A stretch of 36,885 nt of DNA, from positions 1 through 36,885 of the forward strand of contig DVHM01000005.1 in NCBI GenBank assembly GCA_018712125.1. The letters run 5' to 3'. The position numbers and the translations under genes were made by a program. The first letter of the stretch is position 1. The number at the start of each line of letters is the position of its first letter. This DNA comes from Pullilachnospira_A gallistercoris. GTDB lineage: Bacteria; Bacillota; Clostridia; Lachnospirales; Lachnospiraceae. The notes beneath the pieces are model-generated. The model saw only the letters and a list, made by a program, of their open reading frames with translations, was not told the origin of the DNA and searched no databases. Positions 32,061 through 36,885 of this stretch are shown piece after piece.

Positions 32061-32810
32061 CTTACGGAAGAACGATTTCGACGAATTTTGTCTGAACTGG
32101 AAGAAAAGGGCAGCGTGACCGTTCAGGAGCTGATGGAGCAGCTGGACGCATCGGAGTCCACGATACGCAGGGATCTGAATACTCTGGCGGCCAGAGGCAG
32201 CCTGAAGAAGGTTCACGGCGGAGCGGTGGCGAAGAGCGGAAATCCGGCGGCCAGGGACGCTCAGGTGGATCTGAGGAAACAGCTGAATCGGCAGGAAAAA
32301 CGCTCCATTGCCCGCTATGCGGCGGGACTGATCGAGGACGACGACTTTGTGTACGTGGATGCCGGAACCACGACGGAGCTTTTGATTGATTTCCTGGAGA
32401 ACCGGGAGGCGGTCTATGTGACCAACGCGGTATCGCACGCCAAGCAACTGGCGGCAAAGGGCTGCCGGGTTTATCTGCTGGGCGGAGAGTTCAAGGGCAC
32501 CACGGAGGCCATTGTGGGCGAGGAGGCGGTTGCCTCGGTGGAGAAATACCACTTTACCAAAGGCTTTTTCGGTGTCAACGGCATTACCGTGGAGCAGGGT
32601 TTTACCACACCGGAAGTCCGGGAGGCCATGATCAAGCGAAAGGCCATGGAACATACGGGGGAGCGCTATATTCTGGCAGATCCCTCCAAATTTGACGCCG
32701 TATCGGCGGTAACCTTCGGAAGTTTTGGGGATGCGGTGATTCTTACCACAGCGGAAGTCCCGAAACCATATAAAAGACAGAAAAATGTGAGGGAGGTGGA
32801 AGAGATATGA
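32058..32810 (+). CDS. fruR: DeoR-family repressor of the fructose operon (FruR-like)
   Basis: A 250-residue DeoR-family regulator. The N-terminal winged helix (1-60) has the signature GSVTVQELMEQLDASESTIRRDL and LKKVHGGAV. The C-terminal sugar-phosphate sensor domain (about 75-235) has VDAGTTTELLIDFL, VTNAVSHAKQLA, LGGEFKGTTEAIVGEEA, and LADPSKFDAV, typical of the GlpR/FruR group. The ligand is probably fructose 1-phosphate (or a relative), given the next gene. The ribosome site is weak (GGAAG) and embedded in the repeat array. It overlaps fruK by four bases (ATGA). Confidence 0.9.
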   Translation: MLTEERFRRILSELEEKGSVTVQELMEQLDASESTIRRDLNTLAARGSLKKVHGGAVAKSGNPAARDAQVDLRKQLNRQEKRSIARYAAGLIEDDDFVYVDAGTTTELLIDFLENREAVYVTNAVSHAKQLAAKGCRVYLLGGEFKGTTEAIVGEEAVASVEKYHFTKGFFGVNGITVEQGFTTPEVREAMIKRKAMEHTGERYILADPSKFDAVSAVTFGSFGDAVILTTAEVPKPYKRQKNVREVEEI

Positions 32811-33715
32811 TTTACACGGTAACCTTTAACCCGTCGCTGGATTACATTGTCACGGTCCCGGACTTCACGCTGGGCGTGGTCAACCGGACGACGGAGGAGA
32901 TCATTTTCCCGGGAGGGAAAGGGATCAACGTCTCTATGGTGCTGAAAAACCTCGGATTTGACAGCCGGGCGCTGGGATTCATGGCCGGATTTACCGGGAA
33001 GGAGATCGCAAGGCTTCTTTCTGAGCGGGGCATCCCCTCGGATTTCATCCATGTGAAGGAGGGCATCAGCCGGATCAATGTGAAGATCCGCGGGAGAGAG
33101 GAGTCGGAGATCAACGGCCAGGGGCCGGCGATCCAAAAGGAGGACATCGACAGGCTCTACCGGCAGCTGGATGATCTTAAGGACGGCGACGCGCTGGTTT
33201 TAGCCGGGAGTATTCCCGATGTGATGCCGGGGACCATGTATATGGATATCATGGAGTATGTGCAGGACAAGAAACTGCTGGTGGCGGTGGACGCCACGCG
33301 GGATCTGCTGGTCAATGTGCTGAAGTATCATCCGTTTCTGATCAAGCCCAACAACCATGAACTGGGAGAAATCTTCGGCGTGGAGATCACGTCCAAGAAG
33401 GATGTGGCGGCCTACGCGAAGAAACTTCAGGAACAGGGCGCCAGGAACGTGCTGGTTTCCATGGCGGGAGACGGAGCGGTGCTTGTCTCGGCGGATGGCC
33501 GCGTCTTTGAGACCATGCCGCCAAAGGGCAAGGTCATCAATTCCGTGGGCGCCGGGGATTCCATGGTGGCAGGTTTTCTGGCCGGCTATCTGGAGACGGG
33601 CGATTACGAGAGAGCCTTTTACATGGGCGTCTGCACCGGAAGCGCTTCGGCTTTTTCCGAGGGACTGGCGCAGAAGGAGGACGTGTACGCGTTGCTCGAG
33701 ACGATGAAGAGATAA
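32807..33715 (+). CDS. fruK: 1-phosphofructokinase FruK
   Basis: A 302-residue PfkB-family kinase that phosphorylates fructose 1-phosphate to fructose 1,6-bisphosphate using ATP. MIYTVTFNPSLDYIVTV at the N-terminus, GGKGINVSMVLKNLG (36-50), and the anion-hole/catalytic base motif GAGDSMVAGF (near residue 250) are diagnostic. Context between FruR and the fructose EIIABC makes this 1-phosphofructokinase rather than tagatose-6-phosphate kinase. It starts inside the fruR stop codon and is followed 15 bp later by fruA. Confidence 0.93.
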   Translation: MIYTVTFNPSLDYIVTVPDFTLGVVNRTTEEIIFPGGKGINVSMVLKNLGFDSRALGFMAGFTGKEIARLLSERGIPSDFIHVKEGISRINVKIRGREESEINGQGPAIQKEDIDRLYRQLDDLKDGDALVLAGSIPDVMPGTMYMDIMEYVQDKKLLVAVDATRDLLVNVLKYHPFLIKPNNHELGEIFGVEITSKKDVAAYAKKLQEQGARNVLVSMAGDGAVLVSADGRVFETMPPKGKVINSVGAGDSMVAGFLAGYLETGDYERAFYMGVCTGSASAFSEGLAQKEDVYALLETMKR

Positions 33716-33730
33716 AGGGAGGCGAGAAGT

Positions 33731-35848
33731 ATGAGAGTAAGAGATCTGCTGGGAGCAGAGAGCATTGAGCTGCAGGGTAAGGCAGCCACAAAAAAGGAAG
33801 TCATTGAGCAGATGGTACAGCTCATGGCAAAGCGCGGAAACATTAACGATCTGGAGAAATATGAGAAGGGCGTTTTCGCCAGAGAGGAAGAAGGTACCAC
33901 CGGAATCGGAGAGGGGATCGCGATTCCCCACTGCAAATCTGACGCGGTGAGCGCGCCGGGCCTGGCGGCCATGGTGCTGCCCCAGGGCGTGGACTATGAC
34001 GCGCTGGACGGACAGCCGGTGCACATTATTTTCCTGATCGCGGCGCCGGACACCAAGGACAATATTCATCTGGATGTCCTGAGCCGTCTGAGCGTTCTGC
34101 TGATGGACGAGGAATTTACAAAGGCGCTGCAGAAGGCGGCCACACCGGAGGAGTTTCTGGATGTCATCGACCGGGCGGAAAAGGCCAAGGACGAGGAAGA
34201 GCAGAGGAAGCAGGAGCAGAAAGCGGCGGCTGAGGCAGCACAGAAGAACGGCGCCGACAATGGAAATGCGGCGGAAACCGGAAAACCGGCAGCCAGGAAG
34301 AAGGTCGTGGCGGTAACCGGCTGCCCGACAGGTATCGCTCACACTTACATGGCGGCTGAAGCGCTGGAGAAGGCCGGCGAGAAGATGGGCATTGACATCA
34401 AGGTGGAGACCAGAGGTTCCGGCGGAGCCAAGAATGTGCTGACAGATCAGGAGATCGCCGAGGCGGAGGGTATCATTGTGGCGGCGGACACCAAGGTGCC
34501 CATGGACCGGTTTGACGGCAGACAGACCCTGATCGTGAAAGTGGCGGATGGCATCAGCAAGCCGGAGGAACTGATCGAGACGGTGCTGGATCATAAGGCG
34601 GAGATTTATCACGCTGCCGGCGGGCACGCTCAGAAGGAAGAGGCGGACACAGAGGAGAAGGCCGGTGTGGGTCATATGATCTACACACATCTGATGAGCG
34701 GCGTTTCCCATATGCTTCCCTTCGTCATCGGCGGCGGTATCATGACGGCCCTGGCATTTCTGATCGATACCCTGCTGGGATACGGTACGGTGGGCGGCGC
34801 GGCGTTCGGTACCTGTACGCCCATCTCGGCATTCTTCAAATATGTGGGAGGCCTTTCCATGGGGCTGATGGTTCCGGTGCTGGCCGGCTACATCGCCTAC
34901 TCCATCGCGGACCGGCCGGGTCTTGCGGTAGGTTTTACCGGCGGACTTCTGGCAGCCAACGGAAACGCGCTGGTAACGGATTATGACTGGGGTTCCCTGA
35001 ACGGGTTCCAGCAGTTTGTGGCAAATTTCGCGTTCCAGGGCGAGAATGGCGGAACCACCGTATCCGGTTTCCTGGGAGGAATCCTGGTGGGATTTCTGGC
35101 GGGCTTTGTGGTGCTGATGTTGAAGAAACTGTGCAGTAAACTGCCGGATTCTCTGGAGGGCATCAAACCGACCCTGATCTACCCGCTGATCGGTATCCTC
35201 ATCGTCAGCGTTCTGATGTGCTTCATCTTCAACCCGCTGATCGGCCTGATCAACACGGGACTGAGCGCCATGCTGTCGGCGCTGGCTTCGGCGGGGCTGA
35301 TCACACTGCTGGGTGTTCTGTTGGGAGCGATGATGGCTATCGATATGGGAGGCCCCATCAACAAGGCAGCCTATGTATTCGGAACCGGTATGCTGGCGAC
35401 GGCGTCGGATCTGATGGCCAGCGGCGCTCAGGCGAGCGACCCCACCGTGCAGGCATGCTACATTGCCATGGCTTCCATCATGGTCGGCGGTATGGTACCG
35501 CCCATCGGTATTGCCCTGGCGTGCCAGTTCTTCCCGAAGAAATTTACCGCGGCAGAGCGTGACTCCCGGGTATCCAATCTGGTTATGGGATGCTCTTTCA
35601 TCACGGAGGGCGCGATTCCCTTCGCGGCCAGCGATCCCGTGCATGTGATCCCCTGCACACTGGTGGGAGCGGGCATCGCCGGAGGATTGAGCGCATTCTT
35701 CGGATGTACGCTGATGGCGCCCCACGGAGGAATCTTCGTGTTCGCCACGGTCGGCAAACCCTTCCTGTACATTCTGGCATGGATCATCGGTTCCATCGTC
35801 ACGGCGGTTATGCTGGGATTCATCAAGAAGGACGCTTCGGAAAGATAA
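33731..35848 (+). CDS. fruA: PTS fructose transporter EIIABC
   Basis: A 705-residue fused fructose-specific phosphotransferase protein. EIIA (1-150) has His67 in GIAIPHCKS. A charged linker rich in Lys, Glu and Ala (about 150-190) is followed by EIIB (about 191-290) with Cys198 in VTGCPTGIAHTYMAAEAL. EIIC (about 310-700) has several membrane segments, including MLPFVIGGGIMTALAFL and GGPINKAAYVFG. It takes up fructose as fructose 1-phosphate, using phosphate from enzyme I and HPr encoded downstream. A good GGGAGG site precedes the ATG. Confidence 0.95.
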   Translation: MRVRDLLGAESIELQGKAATKKEVIEQMVQLMAKRGNINDLEKYEKGVFAREEEGTTGIGEGIAIPHCKSDAVSAPGLAAMVLPQGVDYDALDGQPVHIIFLIAAPDTKDNIHLDVLSRLSVLLMDEEFTKALQKAATPEEFLDVIDRAEKAKDEEEQRKQEQKAAAEAAQKNGADNGNAAETGKPAARKKVVAVTGCPTGIAHTYMAAEALEKAGEKMGIDIKVETRGSGGAKNVLTDQEIAEAEGIIVAADTKVPMDRFDGRQTLIVKVADGISKPEELIETVLDHKAEIYHAAGGHAQKEEADTEEKAGVGHMIYTHLMSGVSHMLPFVIGGGIMTALAFLIDTLLGYGTVGGAAFGTCTPISAFFKYVGGLSMGLMVPVLAGYIAYSIADRPGLAVGFTGGLLAANGNALVTDYDWGSLNGFQQFVANFAFQGENGGTTVSGFLGGILVGFLAGFVVLMLKKLCSKLPDSLEGIKPTLIYPLIGILIVSVLMCFIFNPLIGLINTGLSAMLSALASAGLITLLGVLLGAMMAIDMGGPINKAAYVFGTGMLATASDLMASGAQASDPTVQACYIAMASIMVGGMVPPIGIALACQFFPKKFTAAERDSRVSNLVMGCSFITEGAIPFAASDPVHVIPCTLVGAGIAGGLSAFFGCTLMAPHGGIFVFATVGKPFLYILAWIIGSIVTAVMLGFIKKDASER

Positions 35849-35876
35849 TGTTAGACGGCTTGTCCGTGGAAAAGGT

Positions 35877-35912
35877 GTCGGTGTACAGTGGGTATTACCT
35901 CTGTATACCGAC
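35877..35912 (+). terminator. Hairpin between fruA and ptsH
   Basis: GTCGGTGTACAG (35877-35888) pairs with CTGTATACCGAC (35901-35912) with one G-T wobble around 12 nt. There is no U-run, so it may attenuate or stabilise rather than terminate. Confidence 0.5.
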
Positions 35913-35963
35913 GTTGAAATGAAGTAAAATACAGATTAGAAACATATGGAAGGAGAGAGCGGA

Positions 35964-36221
35964 ATGAAAGAGTTTGTTTACACGATTACAGATCCCCAGG
36001 GAATACATGCGAGACCGGCAGGTCTTTTTGTCAAGGAGGCTGCAAAATTCCCCTGCAGCGTCAGCGTTGATAAAGACGGAAATGCGGTGGACGGAAAGCG
36101 CCTTCTGGCATTGATGGGACTTGGCATCAAGCAGGGACAGGAGATTACCCTGCGCTGTGAGGGCGAGCAGGAGGCGGAGGCCATGGAGGCCCTGAGCGAT
36201 TTCCTGCAGAAGAATCTGTAA
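35964..36221 (+). CDS. HPr-type phosphocarrier lacking the Ser46 site
   Basis: An 85-residue HPr. His15 in GIHARPAGLFVKEA is the phosphoryl site that receives phosphate from enzyme I. The second regulatory site normally has Ser46 in a GKSIM-type context. Here the aligned residues are DGKRLLALMGLG, with Arg46, so phosphorylation by HPr kinase is not possible at this position. The C-terminus is normal. The frame starts earlier at 35946, but GGAAGGAG before 35964 marks this ATG. It sits between fruA and ptsI, so it probably serves the PTS transport cascade. Confidence 0.9.
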   Translation: MKEFVYTITDPQGIHARPAGLFVKEAAKFPCSVSVDKDGNAVDGKRLLALMGLGIKQGQEITLRCEGEQEAEAMEALSDFLQKNL

Positions 36222-36263
36222 GAGAGACAGGAAGCGAAAAGGTAAGCGGAAGGAGATGGAGAT

Positions 36264-36885
36264 ATGGTATTAGAGGGAAAAAGTGTTTTCGGCGGCATTG
36301 CCATTGGCCCCATATCTCTTTATCACAGGCAGGATCATGTGGTCAAGAGGACGAAAGTGGAGGATACCGCCGCGGAGATCAGCCGTTTTGAGGCGGCCAG
36401 AGAGAAGGCAAAGGAGCAGCTGCAGGCGCTGTACGAAAAGGCGAAAAAAGAGGTGGGCGAGACCAATGCCATGATTTTTGAAGTGCATCAGATGATGCTG
36501 GACGATCTGGATTATGTGGAGTCTGTGACCAACATGATTTCCTCCCAGAAGATTAACGCGGAGTACGCGGTGGCCACCACCGGCGACAATTTCGCGAATA
36601 TGTTCGCGGCTATGGACGACGAGTACATGAAAGCCAGAGCGGCGGATGTGAAGGATATCTCCAACCGTCTGATCATGGTGCTTTCCGGTTACGAAGCCGG
36701 GGCCATGACCGGAGAGGAACCGGTTATCCTGGTGGCGGATGATCTTGCTCCCAGCGAGACGGTACAGCTGGATAAGAGTCGGGTGCTCTCCTTTGTCACG
36801 AGACACGGGTCCACCAATTCCCACACGGCGATCCTTGCCCGCACCATGAACATCCCTGCGCTGATCGGCGTGGATTACAGCGACG
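36264..36885 (+). CDS. ptsI: PTS enzyme I (3' end beyond window)
   Basis: The first 207 residues of phosphoenolpyruvate-protein phosphotransferase. The N-terminal helical HPr-binding region is followed by the phosphohistidine domain with His187 in GSTNSHTAILAR, and LVADDLAPSET. Enzyme I takes phosphate from phosphoenolpyruvate and passes it to HPr. The usual length is about 540-570 residues, so more than half lies outside. AAGGAG precedes the ATG by eight bases. It is 42 bp after HPr. Confidence 0.94.
   Translation, partial: MVLEGKSVFGGIAIGPISLYHRQDHVVKRTKVEDTAAEISRFEAAREKAKEQLQALYEKAKKEVGETNAMIFEVHQMMLDDLDYVESVTNMISSQKINAEYAVATTGDNFANMFAAMDDEYMKARAADVKDISNRLIMVLSGYEAGAMTGEEPVILVADDLAPSETVQLDKSRVLSFVTRHGSTNSHTAILARTMNIPALIGVDYSD

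Noticed and set aside
33200..35725. 841-codon open frame on the reverse strand across fruK and fruA
   Set aside because: It is antisense to two unmistakable genes; its protein is a His/Arg/Gln-rich string without domains.

Overview
The window looks like a chromosomal segment of a fermentative, gut-type Firmicute, most likely a member of the Lachnospiraceae (Clostridia). I base this on moderately high GC, AGGAGG-type ribosome binding sites, clear sigma-A promoters, a circularly permuted family 3 glycosidase, A-type flavodiiron protein, a stand-alone BioY, and a fru-pts operon with a Clostridia-style HPr. No rRNA, tRNA, CRISPR array or insertion sequence is visible. The family assignments come from reading motifs, not from database searches.

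Region 1 (1-19.6 kb) is a plant-glycan and glycoside utilisation region. It holds an MFS transporter with an AraC-family regulator, divergent from a GPH sugar symporter followed by a GH3 beta-glucosidase. Further on are a MATE exporter divergent from a Crp/Fnr regulator, a DUF4143-type AAA ATPase of lower GC, an alpha/beta hydrolase (esterase-like), a GH78 alpha-L-rhamnosidase convergent with a GH43 enzyme, a C_GCAxxG_C_C protein, a second AraC regulator in an operon with an 80-residue protein, and a xylose-isomerase-like TIM barrel protein. The likely theme is uptake and trimming of rhamnose-, arabinose/xylose- and glucose-decorated glycosides.

Region 2 (19.7-21.9 kb) has a two-gene operon of membrane-anchored proteins, one with an N-terminal zinc ribbon. 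It is followed by a 730-bp gene-free stretch with a seven-unit array of GACCGTA/TACGGTC inverted repeats at about 53-bp spacing, then Pho-box-like sequences.

Region 3 (21.9-28.5 kb) is a complete phosphate operon, pstS-pstC-pstA-pstB-phoU-phoB-phoR. PstS has its two halves in the reverse order (a circular permutation).

Region 4 (28.5-31.8 kb) has an XRE-type regulator, a small helix-turn-helix-like protein overlapping a gene of unknown function, a flavodiiron protein and BioY.

Region 5 (31.9 kb to the right edge) is a fructose PTS operon: DeoR-type repressor, 1-phosphofructokinase, EIIABC, HPr and the start of enzyme I. Its promoter is embedded in two arrays of 10-bp direct repeats. The HPr keeps His15 but has Arg at position 46 in place of the regulatory Ser.

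The observations I would look at first are the hairpin array upstream of pst, the permuted PstS, the Crp/Fnr palindrome centred at -41.5 of the divergent MATE promoter, the phased FruR-type repeats, and a structured leader in front of the rhamnosidase.
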